A DNA stretch of 64,000 nt from positions 1 to 64,000 of the forward strand of contig DAONFA010000006.1 of the NCBI GenBank assembly GCA_035403355.1, read 5' to 3'. Of the stretch, positions 1 through 9,659 are shown piece by piece. The position numbers and the translations under genes are program-made. Source of the DNA: Candidatus Cloacimonas sp. (GTDB lineage: Bacteria > Cloacimonadota > Cloacimonadia > Cloacimonadales > Cloacimonadaceae). The notes below the pieces were generated by a model. It was not told the DNA's origin. It did no database searches and saw only the letters and a list, made by a program, of their open reading frames with translations. Each line of letters opens with the position of its first letter. Position 1 is the first letter of the stretch.

Positions 1-3000
1 ATCGACCAGCATCAAATGAAAATAAGGTTCCGGTAAAAAAATATGGGAATGCCATCTATATCAGTGTTGACAGTGTAACCTATAGTGATAGTAATAACAA
101 CATTCCTGAATATAACGATACCGGTTACTATAGTGTAACTTTCAAAAATTTAGGTCAAGTTGCCTCCAGTTCCGCTACCGCTACTTTAACCTGTTCAACT
201 GCCGGAATAACAATCACTGACGGAACGGAAACCCTTGCTGCTATTGCTGCGGGGGGAACTTTAGTAAAAAATAATGCTTTCAGTTTTACTGTGGCTAATA
301 ATATTTTAGACCAGCTGCAGGCAAACTTCAAAATTACTACCACTTCCGGAACTAATACCTGGGAATATAATTTTACTAAAACTTTTGCTGCTCCTGCTCT
401 TGCTTTCGGAAATATAACTATCAGTGACCCGACAGGAAATAATAACGGTAATCTTGATCCCGGGGAAACAGCAACTTTAAGCATTCCCTTAAACAATTCC
501 GGAGGTGCTAATTCCCTTGCCGGGTCAGCTTCTTTAACCTCTACTACCACTGGAATAACTATCAATAATGGTTCCGCCAGTTTTAACGCTATTACCGCTG
601 GAAGCAGTGCTAACCTTACTTTTAGTATCAGTGCTGCCTCTTCAATGAGTCAAGGAACTTTAGCAGCACTTAATTTTAGTGCTACAGCCGGTGCCTATAC
701 AGCTGCTAAAACTCAAAATCTGGAAATTGGAGCTCCAACTGTTGTTACTATTGGAACCGGAACATCTACGCAGACCTATCCTCTGGATAGATATTATAAC
801 TATTCAGCTTTTGAGGCAATTTACCTGGCTTCAGAACTTCAATATGCCGGAACAATTAAGTCCCTTGGTTTTTATAAAGCCAATGGTAGTGATGTTAACC
901 CTATTGAAGCAGTAACCATCTATATGAAAAATACTACTGAATCCTCTTTGAGCGATGGAACATATTCTACCACAGGATACACTCAAGTATATAGTGGAAC
1001 CTTTACTAATAATGCTACCAGCGGATGGATGTCTGTTGATTTAAGCCCTCAATTTACTTGTAATGGTTCCAATCTGGCAATTTTGATTGTAAAGGGTAAC
1101 CAGGCATATACTACCAGCTATCCTAACTGGACTTATACTACAGCAACTACAACTCGTGTTCGTTGTAGTCATAGTGATTCGGCTGCTCCAACAAGTTTGA
1201 CCGGTTCTACCAGCTTGCCCAATATGCAAATAAAAATATTCCCTAATGCAAGTATTTTATACCCTCCTCAGAACTTAACCGCTGCTCCGGGAAATGGAAG
1301 TGTTATTCTTAGCTGGCAGGCACCTGTTTCAGGTCAACCAACAGGTTATAAAATATATAAAAATTCAGCACTGCTAACTACGGTTACCGGTCTAACCTAT
1401 ACAGATACGGCAGTAGTGAATGGCACAACCTACAGCTATTATCTTAAAGCTGTTTATGCAACTGGAGAATCAAGCTCTACTGCAACAGTTACAGCTACAC
1501 CTTTCAATGTTTTTGAGACGGGTGCAATTATTGGAACCGGAACTTCCAGCACGGGAACAAATGAAGCATCTCCAATCAATGTTTATTATCAAAGCTTGCA
1601 TGGCCAATCAGTTTATACAAAAGCTGAGTTGAATGCCGCCGGGGTAGTTAGCTCTGTATATATCTCTCAGCTGGGATTTAATGTTACTGGTTTGCCAGGT
1701 AAAACAATGCCGAATTTTGTGGTAAGAATGAAACATACCACAGCCACAGATGTTAGCAGTTGGATTGATAATACTAATTTGGTTACGGTCTATACTAATG
1801 CCAGCTATACTGTTTCCACAACCGGTTACAATATGCTGACTTTAAGCACGCCATTTTTATGGAATGGAACGGATAACATCTTAATTGATACAGCTTATGG
1901 TGTGATAGGCAGTTACAGTTCAACAGGAACAGTGCAATATACTTCTATAGCAAATGGTTATAGATTTACGCGTAATGATTCTGCTGATCAAACCAATGTG
2001 TTTAGCGGTGGTTCATCTTCCGTTTATAGACCTAATGTAAAATTATTCTTAACTGCCGTCTCCGGTAACCCTCAAATATCTGTAAATCCTGCTTCTTTTT
2101 CCTTTGGTTCAGTAGCAACAGGAACAACTTCCACCCAGAATTTCACGATTATAAATACCGGGGGGTCCACTCTAACTGGTTCTATAACAACTCCAACCGG
2201 TTATACCGTTTCTGCTGCTGCTAAAGAAATTCGTAATACTTTAAGCTTTTCTATTCCTGCAGGACAAAGCAAAAACTATATCTTAAGCTTCTCACCTGTT
2301 TCTGCAATCAGCTATAACGGCAATGTTACAATTTCCAGTAACAGCCAAACCCAATCCAATCTATCTTTACCGGTTACAGGTAGTGGATACATTCCTCCAA
2401 CTATATCAGTAAATCCTAATGCCTTATCTGCAACTTTAACTACCGGAGCGGAAAGCACTCAGAATTTCACTATCAGTAATACCGGTTCACAAGCATTAAC
2501 TTATTCTATTGCAGTAAGCGAAACTGATAGCAGAGATAAAGTTATCAGTCCTGTAAAAACAACTGGCAGTAAAAGCATTCAGGGCTCTACTTTAACTTTG
2601 AACGCAACGGAATATACTCCCGGAACAACGGTTAACTGGACTTTCACCGTAACCAATGCCAGCACCGATACAGAATGGCTGAAAGAAGTGATTGTTACTT
2701 TCCCTGCGGGAGTAACTGTTAATAGCGCTACTAATTTTGTTGGCGGTAGTGGTGGAGATTTAATTCCTGATCTAACAACCGGAACAGGTATTACCATTAG
2801 TTGGTTTGGTGAAACTGATTATGGATATGGTTTAATTCAGGGTTCAGAATCAGCTACTGCTACTGTAAATGTAACCATCGGTGCTTTGTTAACTACTCCA
2901 ATTGTTCTTCCCTATACAATAAATGGCGATGTTTATGGTGCTGAGCCACATACTTTAAGCGGTGAGATTTCGCTTGCCTGTTCTCTTCTTCCTGTAGAAT

Positions 3001-4022
3001 GGTTTACTGTAACTCCAAATAGCGGAATTATTACAGCCAGTGGTAATCAAACAATTAACGGTCATTTTTCCGCTGCGGGAATGGCAGAAGGCGTTTATAA
3101 TGCAGTTTTAACTATTCAAAGTAACGATCCCGTTCATCCATTAAAAACCATTCCTGTAACGATGAATGTTTCTTCCGGTAATCACTCTCCACAGATAAAT
3201 CTGCCGGAGAGCTTCAGTTTTGATAAAAACGGCACTTTGAATGTGAATTTTGCTTCCTACATCAGCGATGCCGATAACGATCCTTTAACCCTTTCGGTGA
3301 GCGGAAATATTCATCTTCAAATTAGTATTATCGGAACCCAGGTAACTTTCACTGCAGACCAAAATTGGGTAGGTAGTGAAAATATTACTTTTGGAGTTAG
3401 CGATACAGACCTGACTGCTTATGACAATGTGACGGTGATAGTTAATCCTGTAAATGTTCCTGATTGGCAACCTGTTGTTTATCCCATAAATCCTTCTACA
3501 GTATATGCCCAAGTGTCTATTGAAGGAATTCCGGCTCAGCTGAATGATTTGGTAGGTGCTTTTGTAAATAATGAATGTAGAGGCACCGGGGAAATTGTGT
3601 TAATTGATAGAGCAACTACCTATTCTACCATCTTAGTAAATCTTGCTGCCGAAGGAGAAATGGTTCAATTCAAGATTTATTCTTCCGCCAACGATACTGT
3701 TTATCCTGTGCAGGAGACCCTTACTATGCAAACAGGTAATGTTTATGGTTCTGCGGAAAGTCCTGTTACCCTGAATGGCACTACCAATATTGTTCTTACT
3801 CCTCCGCAGGTTAATCTGTTAAGCTATCAAAACAGTTATCGCCTTTCCTGGAATGCAGTTCCGAATGCTAATAACTATCGTATTTATTCCTGCAGCGAGC
3901 CCTACGGAACTTATCAGCTGGTTCATTCTACGGCAAGTTTATTTTGGGAAGTTCCTGTTACGCAGCAAAAATGTTTCTTCAAGGTTAGAGCGGAGCAAAT
4001 TGAAATCAGTAAAGGCAAATAA
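1..4022 (+). CDS. Large secreted multidomain surface/adhesin-like protein (5' end outside window)
   Basis: The reading frame is open from base 3, so the gene starts before the window; at least 1,339 residues are visible. The visible part is made of Ser/Thr/Asn/Gly-rich beta-sandwich modules. In order these are CARDB-like stretches, two divergent copies of a module starting near IGTGTS (about 770-1260 and 1530-2060), a fibronectin type III-like domain between them (about 1265-1505), and two modules opening with ISVNP and carrying QNFTI-NTG (from about 2080 and 2400). A BACON/choice-of-anchor-like part follows near 2990-3170, then a cadherin-like segment (DADNDPLTL) and a final FN3-like domain. 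No sorting tail is seen at the C-terminus. Such modules are common in large extracellular proteins or peptidase C-termini of FCB bacteria. The catalytic part, if any, lies upstream. The next gene's ATG directly follows the TAA. Confidence 0.8.
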   Translation, partial: RPASNENKVPVKKYGNAIYISVDSVTYSDSNNNIPEYNDTGYYSVTFKNLGQVASSSATATLTCSTAGITITDGTETLAAIAAGGTLVKNNAFSFTVANNILDQLQANFKITTTSGTNTWEYNFTKTFAAPALAFGNITISDPTGNNNGNLDPGETATLSIPLNNSGGANSLAGSASLTSTTTGITINNGSASFNAITAGSSANLTFSISAASSMSQGTLAALNFSATAGAYTAAKTQNLEIGAPTVVTIGTGTSTQTYPLDRYYNYSAFEAIYLASELQYAGTIKSLGFYKANGSDVNPIEAVTIYMKNTTESSLSDGTYSTTGYTQVYSGTFTNNATSGWMSVDLSPQFTCNGSNLAILIVKGNQAYTTSYPNWTYTTATTTRVRCSHSDSAAPTSLTGSTSLPNMQIKIFPNASILYPPQNLTAAPGNGSVILSWQAPVSGQPTGYKIYKNSALLTTVTGLTYTDTAVVNGTTYSYYLKAVYATGESSSTATVTATPFNVFETGAIIGTGTSSTGTNEASPINVYYQSLHGQSVYTKAELNAAGVVSSVYISQLGFNVTGLPGKTMPNFVVRMKHTTATDVSSWIDNTNLVTVYTNASYTVSTTGYNMLTLSTPFLWNGTDNILIDTAYGVIGSYSSTGTVQYTSIANGYRFTRNDSADQTNVFSGGSSSVYRPNVKLFLTAVSGNPQISVNPASFSFGSVATGTTSTQNFTIINTGGSTLTGSITTPTGYTVSAAAKEIRNTLSFSIPAGQSKNYILSFSPVSAISYNGNVTISSNSQTQSNLSLPVTGSGYIPPTISVNPNALSATLTTGAESTQNFTISNTGSQALTYSIAVSETDSRDKVISPVKTTGSKSIQGSTLTLNATEYTPGTTVNWTFTVTNASTDTEWLKEVIVTFPAGVTVNSATNFVGGSGGDLIPDLTTGTGITISWFGETDYGYGLIQGSESATATVNVTIGALLTTPIVLPYTINGDVYGAEPHTLSGEISLACSLLPVEWFTVTPNSGIITASGNQTINGHFSAAGMAEGVYNAVLTIQSNDPVHPLKTIPVTMNVSSGNHSPQINLPESFSFDKNGTLNVNFASYISDADNDPLTLSVSGNIHLQISIIGTQVTFTADQNWVGSENITFGVSDTDLTAYDNVTVIVNPVNVPDWQPVVYPINPSTVYAQVSIEGIPAQLNDLVGAFVNNECRGTGEIVLIDRATTYSTILVNLAAEGEMVQFKIYSSANDTVYPVQETLTMQTGNVYGSAESPVTLNGTTNIVLTPPQVNLLSYQNSYRLSWNAVPNANNYRIYSCSEPYGTYQLVHSTASLFWEVPVTQQKCFFKVRAEQIEISKGK

Positions 4023-5885
4023 ATGAGAAAAACCATCCTTATTGCTCTGCTTCTGCTTTTGGCATTTATGTTATCAGCCAAAGAGTGGAATCAGTATTAC
4101 TTCCGTTTTGAGTTGGTGAATAAAACCCTTCTCCCTGAGATAAGCAAAATAATCTCTATTGATAACATTCACGGTAATTGGGTTTATGCTTATGCCAACG
4201 ATGAAGAATATAGCAACTTTATGGAGTTGGGCTTAAAAACCCAACTCCTGCCTTCTCCAGCATGTCTAACAGAACCGATAATGAGTTCGGAAGTAAGAGA
4301 AGTAAAACTTTGGGATAGCTATCCTACTTATGATAGTTATGTAAGCACAATGAATTCCTTTGCTGCTAATTATCCCAATTTATGCCAAATCGTTAATGCC
4401 GGAACTACAGTTAACGGACGCAGCATCCTGTTTGCCAGGATTTCTGATAATGTAAGCACTCAGGAAGCGGAACCGGAAGTTATGTATTCCTCAACAATTC
4501 ATGGAGATGAGACCACGGGCTTTGTTTTAATGCTGCGTTTAATTGATACCCTTTTAAGCAGTTATGGAACCGATCAGCGTTTAACCGCTTTAGTTAATAA
4601 TCTGGAAATTTGGATTTGCCCCAATACCAACCCTGATGGAACATATTATGGAGGCAACAGCACTGTTTCCGGAGCCAGAAGATATAATTACAACGGTTAT
4701 GACTTAAACCGCAATTTTCCTGATCCCAACGGCAATCAATACAGCGGTCAACCCTTACAGCAGGAAGCAACCTTGATGATGAATTTGGCAAATAATCATC
4801 ACTTTGTTTACAGCGTTAATTTTCATGGGGGGTCAGAGGTTGTAAATTATCCCTGGGATTACACTTATACAGCTCATCCCGATGAGAACTGGTATATTTC
4901 TACTTCCTTAGTTTATGCCAATAATGCTATTGCTAATGGACCTTCCGGCTATTTTACCAGCGTTTCTTCCAACGGTATATCTAATGGAGCGGACTGGTAT
5001 GTAATTACAGGTGGCAGACAGGACTGGATGAATTATTCTGCTCATTGCCGGGAAGTAACTATAGAAATATCCGACACTAAAATGCCGTCTGCTTCTACTT
5101 TGCCTAACTATTGGAATTATAACTACGAAGCAATGATTTCCTATCTGGAACAGGCAATGTATGGAATTCACGGAATTGTGCAAGACCCTTACGGAAATCC
5201 TTTATCTGCTACGATTACTGTTAATAATTACGATAACAGCTATTCTACAGTGATAACCGATCCCTCAAAGGGTGATTTTTACCGGTATTTAAGCCCGGGA
5301 ACTTATAGTTTGACCATTTCTGCCAGTGGCTATCCCGATAAGACCATTAACGGAATAGTTGTTAATGCCAACACAGCAACTCAGCTATCTGTAATTATGG
5401 GTGAACTTCCTCACTATCAACAAATTACTCTTAGCCCGGGATGGAATTTACTCAGTTTCAATGTAAATTTGGGAACGAATAATTTCAGCTCCGTTTTTGG
5501 CAGTAACCTTCTGCAGATTAAAGATACGGCAAAAAGTTATGCCCCTGAAATGCCTGCATATTTTAATACACTTTCATCGCTACAAAGTGCCAAGGGTTAT
5601 TGGGTGCATAATTCTTCTGCTCAAAATCTCAGTGTTCAGGGTCAATTACTGAATACTGCAAACTATCCTGTTGCCTTAAATACCGGTTGGAATTTAGTCC
5701 CCTATTTGCCGGATAATTCATTGCCTGTTGCTGGTGCCATTGCTTCTATTATATCTAAAACACAGGAAGTGCGTTATTTATCCTCTGTTTGGAATCCCTC
5801 ATCAGGGGGAACTTTAAGTGTTTTAGAGCCGGGAAAAGCATATTGGATAAAGGTTTCTGAACCTTGCCAATTGCTTTATCCGTAG
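4023..5885 (+). CDS. Secreted zinc carboxypeptidase (M14 family) with CarboxypepD_reg-like domain
   Basis: This is a metallocarboxypeptidase of 620 residues that begins with a signal peptide (Lys/Arg then a Leu-rich core, about 1-18). The M14 zinc site is visible: the HxxE pair H160-E163 (HGDE) and a second His at about 268 (NFHGG). The catalytic Glu is at about 348 (VTIEISD). The substrate-binding stretch NPDG...YDLNRNF is also present. A carboxypeptidase regulatory-like beta-sandwich follows (about 380-460), then two repeats opening GWNL (about 475 and 555) that form a C-terminal module. The ATG touches the stop of the upstream surface-protein gene, so the two are probably co-transcribed and translationally coupled. 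It probably acts outside the cell, trimming C-terminal residues from peptides. The specificity pocket cannot be read with confidence. Confidence 0.92.
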   Translation: MRKTILIALLLLLAFMLSAKEWNQYYFRFELVNKTLLPEISKIISIDNIHGNWVYAYANDEEYSNFMELGLKTQLLPSPACLTEPIMSSEVREVKLWDSYPTYDSYVSTMNSFAANYPNLCQIVNAGTTVNGRSILFARISDNVSTQEAEPEVMYSSTIHGDETTGFVLMLRLIDTLLSSYGTDQRLTALVNNLEIWICPNTNPDGTYYGGNSTVSGARRYNYNGYDLNRNFPDPNGNQYSGQPLQQEATLMMNLANNHHFVYSVNFHGGSEVVNYPWDYTYTAHPDENWYISTSLVYANNAIANGPSGYFTSVSSNGISNGADWYVITGGRQDWMNYSAHCREVTIEISDTKMPSASTLPNYWNYNYEAMISYLEQAMYGIHGIVQDPYGNPLSATITVNNYDNSYSTVITDPSKGDFYRYLSPGTYSLTISASGYPDKTINGIVVNANTATQLSVIMGELPHYQQITLSPGWNLLSFNVNLGTNNFSSVFGSNLLQIKDTAKSYAPEMPAYFNTLSSLQSAKGYWVHNSSAQNLSVQGQLLNTANYPVALNTGWNLVPYLPDNSLPVAGAIASIISKTQEVRYLSSVWNPSSGGTLSVLEPGKAYWIKVSEPCQLLYP

Positions 5886-5927
5886 TTGGAAGGGTAGCAT
5901 CCTGCCAACTAAAAGTCCGTGTCTATA

Positions 5928-6000
5928 GTGTAGTCGGAGGATGCTGTTCCTCCGCAAAATGAATTTATAGTTGCGAAGCTACAGCGAGCTCCGACTACAC
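5928..6000. repeat. GTGTAGTCGGAG inverted-repeat element overlapping a gene 3' end
   Basis: GTGTAGTCGGAG at 5928-5939 is repeated in inverted orientation at 5989-6000. A 19-nt core (reverse complement of 5982-6000) recurs exactly at 16722-16740. The stop codon of the asparagine-synthetase-like gene (5979-5981) lies inside the element, so the repeat supplies that protein's last residues. Just upstream, 5883-5912 holds a short hairpin (TAGTTGG...CCAACTA). Confidence 0.7.
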
Positions 6001-7772
6001 TTATCTGTAATAACCCGGAGGCAGGTGTATAGAGTTCCGAGCTGATTTGGGGTTAATTTTTGCAGGTATTCTATTGTAATAATATCTTTAGCCCCCGGCA
6101 TAATATCCTGAAGAAGGGAATTGGGGCATTGTTTCAGGATTTGGGTTGTTAAATATTCCTGTTCCGCAAATTTCGGTTGCAACTTAATGTCTGCTTTTGG
6201 TTTTCTATATTGAATGCGGAAGTTGCGTGTTTTATTTACTACACAGCGGTAGAAGGGATTTTGCATTTTGGCAGGAGACCATTGATGATGAGCATACTTT
6301 AATTTTGCCAGCTCCGGAGAAAGCTCGGCTAAAAAGCGATAATATAAAAGATTATCCTTCTTTTGTCCCATCGGAATCTGCATTGCCAACCGGTAAAACC
6401 TGTAATCCAAAAAAGGGGTTTCGGAACGAAAGTAATAGCGATTGCGGTCTTCTCCTTCAAAAGCCCAACGCGCAGAACGTTCAGCTAAAAGAGCATAAGC
6501 ATATTTATAGTTATAATCCATGGTGGGATAGGTGGTTATAAGATTGAGGAGATATTCTTCCATCTCCTTCTGTTGAATGCAAAATAGTTCTGCAGCTACC
6601 TTTGGAGAAAAAACAGCATTCTTATTATACCAATAATCCAGCCACTGTTTTTCGTCAGTTAATTGCTTATCGGGCAAAAGATAACGCATTACTTTATCGC
6701 CGCCATCACCGGTTAAAAATAAAGCAGATTCCGGATACAGAGCCAAAGTCATTTCCAGATATTGCAGAAACATAGTTACAGATAGATAATTAATGCCCGC
6801 TTTCAGATAAAATAACTTTTCATAATGTTCAGGAGAACAGGGAGAAAGCCGTAAAATCTGATGGGGATTTTCCAATAATTTTGCTGTTTGCATAGCAACT
6901 AAAACATCGTCTTTCGCTGTATGATCAGCATCCAGAAAGGAAATAGCAGCAAAATCAAGATTATTTCTTTTAAGCGCTCCAGCCACACATCGCGAATCCA
7001 TTCCCCCGCTTAAAGATATTATCTCGGGCAATTTTGAAGAGTAAGAATTACATATAGTTGTAAATGTTTCCTCAAGTTCTGCCAGCCATTTTTTGGCTGA
7101 AATACCATAGTTGGGCTCTACAAACCTCAATTCCGGCTGGGAACTTATTTGTAAATTGTCACTTAGCCAATCATATATCCCTAAAGTTCCACCTGCTATT
7201 GTCTCTATTTCATTATAAAAACTGCCTCGTCCGGGAACATAAGCCAGGGAAAGATACAAAGCCAGAAATAGCGGATTCAAAGCCAACTGATTGCTGATTG
7301 CCTTCACAAAAGAAATATCTCTACCCAAAATAAAACCTTCATTTTGTTTTGTGTAGTAAACCGGAAGACGGGCTAAAGCATCATTGGCAAAGATTATTTT
7401 GTGTAAAACAGGGTTTACGGCAAGCAGGAAAAAACCGCTATTAATTTGGTTGAGGTTTGTTTTCCAGCTATCTTGTAAAGCAGGTAACGCAGTTTCAGGA
7501 TTTTGTAGTTGTTCTAAAATATCTTTAAAAGCGGGTGTTAAAAAGGAGTTCTCCTGTAATTCGTGAAAAATTTGCCAGCCCTGAAATTCTTCTGTCCGAA
7601 CCTGATAGCCCTTATGCTGCGAAATTGTTATCAGCACTTCTCTGCAAGGTAAAAGGGATACTAATTTCAGATGTGGAAAAGTGTCCCCAAAGCTTTGCAG
7701 GTAATCATCCACCGTCTTTTGGGTCTGCTGTGTTATGCCTTTAGGGTTTATCAGGCAATTTATTCCCGGCAT
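5979..7772 (-). CDS. Asparagine synthetase-like amidotransferase with degenerate glutaminase site
   Basis: The 597-residue protein has the class-II amidotransferase/asparagine synthetase layout: an N-terminal Ntn-like domain (about 1-200) and a C-terminal ATP-pyrophosphatase domain with PP-loop SGGMDSR near residue 257. GDGGDK lies further on, in the place of the family's second conserved synthetase-domain motif. I start it at 7772 because an AAGGAG site precedes this ATG; the frame stays open further upstream without such support. The N-terminus reads MPGINC where active enzymes have MCGI, so the glutaminase nucleophile Cys2 is Pro. It may use ammonia or another amine, as in beta-lactam- or lasso-peptide-type synthetases, or adenylate a different carboxylate. 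It stands alone, so the substrate is unknown. The C-terminus runs into a dispersed repeat. Confidence 0.75.
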   Translation of the reverse strand: MPGINCLINPKGITQQTQKTVDDYLQSFGDTFPHLKLVSLLPCREVLITISQHKGYQVRTEEFQGWQIFHELQENSFLTPAFKDILEQLQNPETALPALQDSWKTNLNQINSGFFLLAVNPVLHKIIFANDALARLPVYYTKQNEGFILGRDISFVKAISNQLALNPLFLALYLSLAYVPGRGSFYNEIETIAGGTLGIYDWLSDNLQISSQPELRFVEPNYGISAKKWLAELEETFTTICNSYSSKLPEIISLSGGMDSRCVAGALKRNNLDFAAISFLDADHTAKDDVLVAMQTAKLLENPHQILRLSPCSPEHYEKLFYLKAGINYLSVTMFLQYLEMTLALYPESALFLTGDGGDKVMRYLLPDKQLTDEKQWLDYWYNKNAVFSPKVAAELFCIQQKEMEEYLLNLITTYPTMDYNYKYAYALLAERSARWAFEGEDRNRYYFRSETPFLDYRFYRLAMQIPMGQKKDNLLYYRFLAELSPELAKLKYAHHQWSPAKMQNPFYRCVVNKTRNFRIQYRKPKADIKLQPKFAEQEYLTTQILKQCPNSLLQDIMPGAKDIITIEYLQKLTPNQLGTLYTCLRVITDKCSRSSL

Positions 7773-8194
7773 TAGTTCTCCTTTGTTTGCAATCATTCGC
7801 AGGATAGTTTTAAGCACAATCCGCTTTAAGTGGATATCTGTCAAATCCTTTTTCTGAATTCAACGGGTCTGAAAAAGTGTTTGCCAGGTTTCTGAACACC
7901 AAATAAATTCCCGTTTTTTCTCAATAACCTTCCGATATGACTCCCGTATCGTTCTCGTATCGCGATATGGGAACGATACGGGAATCTCATCCGCCGCAAA
8001 TCGCCAAAAAACAGGAACTGCTAAACAAATATCTGGTGACAGAAAAAGAATAAAGAAACCAGAGAGTATTATTTGTTTTACCTCACAATTTTCAGGTTTG
8101 CAGATCAGCTAAAGAGCGGTTGTAAGTGAACTATAAGTTTGGGGTGTGGCTACATTGAAGGCGGGTGAAAATTGTAAGCCAAAACCCACACCGT
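7773..8194. other. Intergenic region with a 40-bp palindrome
   Basis: I see no gene here. The main structure is a nearly perfect palindrome at 7943-7982. It has 12-bp outer arms CCCGTATCGTTC/GAACGATACGGG and the central core TATCGCGATA. A second, looser inverted repeat (GGTGTGG at 8143-8149, CCACACC at 8186-8192) lies just beyond the stop of the gene ending at 8195 and could be part of its terminator, although no T-run is obvious. Confidence 0.6.
7943..7982. repeat. 40-bp near-perfect palindrome
   Basis: The arms CCCGTATCGTTC and GAACGATACGGG pair perfectly around TATCGCGATA, with only a few central mismatches. It lies between two minus-strand genes. It could be an operator, a cruciform-forming site or a member of a dispersed palindromic family. 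No other copy was noticed in this window. Confidence 0.7.
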
Positions 8195-9436
8195 TTATTT
8201 GACTACAGCTAATTTTGTTTTTGCCAGGCAGTTTCCTTTTGTATCCTGCAAAACGAGAAGATACATTCCGGCAGATACGGGAAAACCGTGATTATCTTTC
8301 AAATCCCAGGATAGGGTTTGTTCATTTAATGTTTTTGTAACCTTCAAATCTCTCACTTTCTGACCTTTGAGGTTATAGATATTCAGTGCACAGGGTTCAG
8401 AGCCGGTTTTAGTTAAATAAATATCGGCATAAGATATTGCCGGATTGGGAAATGCGGATATTTTTGCGGGTGGAATTTCAGGACTAACCGGGTCTTCATT
8501 TCCTACCAAAAAACCGGTTACAAAGAAACAACCCCCGGAATTCAAAACATAAAAAGAAGGGGTATTGATATAGGGAAAGATATCCATCTGTTTAACCGGG
8601 GCATTAAGTAGAGGATGATTAAAATAGGTTATCTCCCCTGAAGAATTCAACATACCTACAAAGCTGCTTTCTGCATTACTTTCTCCCCAGCCAAAGGTTA
8701 CATTACCATTGTAAACAGGACCGATGCAAGAAAGAGCAGAAGTATAGTGTATATTTGTCCAATTCGCACCAAAATCATTAGAAAGCCAAAGTCCATCCGA
8801 ATCACTTGTTACATCCATAATGGCATAAAGAGCTCCATTATCACTAAACCTGAAACCACGCAGATTACTAATGGAGGATTGCTGCCAGTTAAGTCCGTTA
8901 TCATTGGAATAATAAACCATTTGACCAATATTAGTTATGATATTACTTTCATACCAGGCAATAGAATTGCATACATTTGAGCCCAAGGAGGTTATCCTGG
9001 TCCAGTTATGTCCATCCGCTGAACGATATAGACCATCCCTTTCACCTACATAATACACTTGGTTATTAGGATTGAACTTTACAAAATTAGGCATTATAAA
9101 CCATTCATTCAGTTGCCAGTTATGCGTGTTAACATCAAAGTTATAAATGCCATCGCTGAAAGTTAAATCTCCCATAGCAACCAGCATCGTATCCGCATTC
9201 AGCATATAAGTGCCTCTAATAGTTAAACCTGAATCAAAATAGGAATAACTATTCCAGACCCCATTTTCCCAAAGGCAAAGTTTTTTCTGATTATTTATCA
9301 GAATTCCAAAACTCGCGGGCATTTGATCTAAATTGGCGCAAGAAAAGTCCTCTGCCACAGGTCCGAAGGCATCAACTTGAAAGGCAGAACATGATATTGC
9401 GCAAATCAGTAGGGCAAAGATAAAAATATTCTTCAT
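8195..9436 (-). CDS. Secreted BNR/photosystem-stability-like repeat protein with C-terminal sorting domain
   Basis: The protein has 413 residues if started at the ATG at 9436, which is preceded by a strong AGGAGG; an upstream in-frame start has no such site. The N-terminus is a signal peptide (MKNIFIFALLICA...). The body holds beta-propeller-type Asp-box repeats, for example SNDNGLNW and SNDFGANW, as in BNR or exo-alpha-sialidase-fold proteins. The last roughly 85 residues form a FlgD-Ig/type IX-like sorting domain: it opens with FPNPAIS, includes NLKGQKV and SAGMYLL, and ends KLAVVK. The protein is therefore probably exported and attached to or released from the outer surface. The Asp-boxes alone do not show enzymatic activity, and the ligand is unknown. 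Confidence 0.78.
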   Translation of the reverse strand: MKNIFIFALLICAISCSAFQVDAFGPVAEDFSCANLDQMPASFGILINNQKKLCLWENGVWNSYSYFDSGLTIRGTYMLNADTMLVAMGDLTFSDGIYNFDVNTHNWQLNEWFIMPNFVKFNPNNQVYYVGERDGLYRSADGHNWTRITSLGSNVCNSIAWYESNIITNIGQMVYYSNDNGLNWQQSSISNLRGFRFSDNGALYAIMDVTSDSDGLWLSNDFGANWTNIHYTSALSCIGPVYNGNVTFGWGESNAESSFVGMLNSSGEITYFNHPLLNAPVKQMDIFPYINTPSFYVLNSGGCFFVTGFLVGNEDPVSPEIPPAKISAFPNPAISYADIYLTKTGSEPCALNIYNLKGQKVRDLKVTKTLNEQTLSWDLKDNHGFPVSAGMYLLVLQDTKGNCLAKTKLAVVK

Positions 9437-9659
9437 TTTCGCCTCCTCTTTCCTTAAAAAGAGTAAAAAAAAAAGTAAACCAAACTCCTTGTAAGCTCCA
9501 TATAAAAAATAAGCGAAAAACAAGAAAAAGCAAATTAGACAACAGAGATATGCAACAGGGATGTTACGGATTAAGAAGTAGCTTAACTGTAATATTACTT
9601 ATTTCATCAATTCTGCTAATCCAAGTTGTCCAGTTATCTGAGTTCTATTTTTTTAGCAA

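Noticed and set aside
155..565. 136-codon minus-strand frame inside the first gene
   Set aside because: It is antisense to a clearly coding, in-frame adhesin-like protein and has a biased Val/Ala composition typical of a shadow frame.
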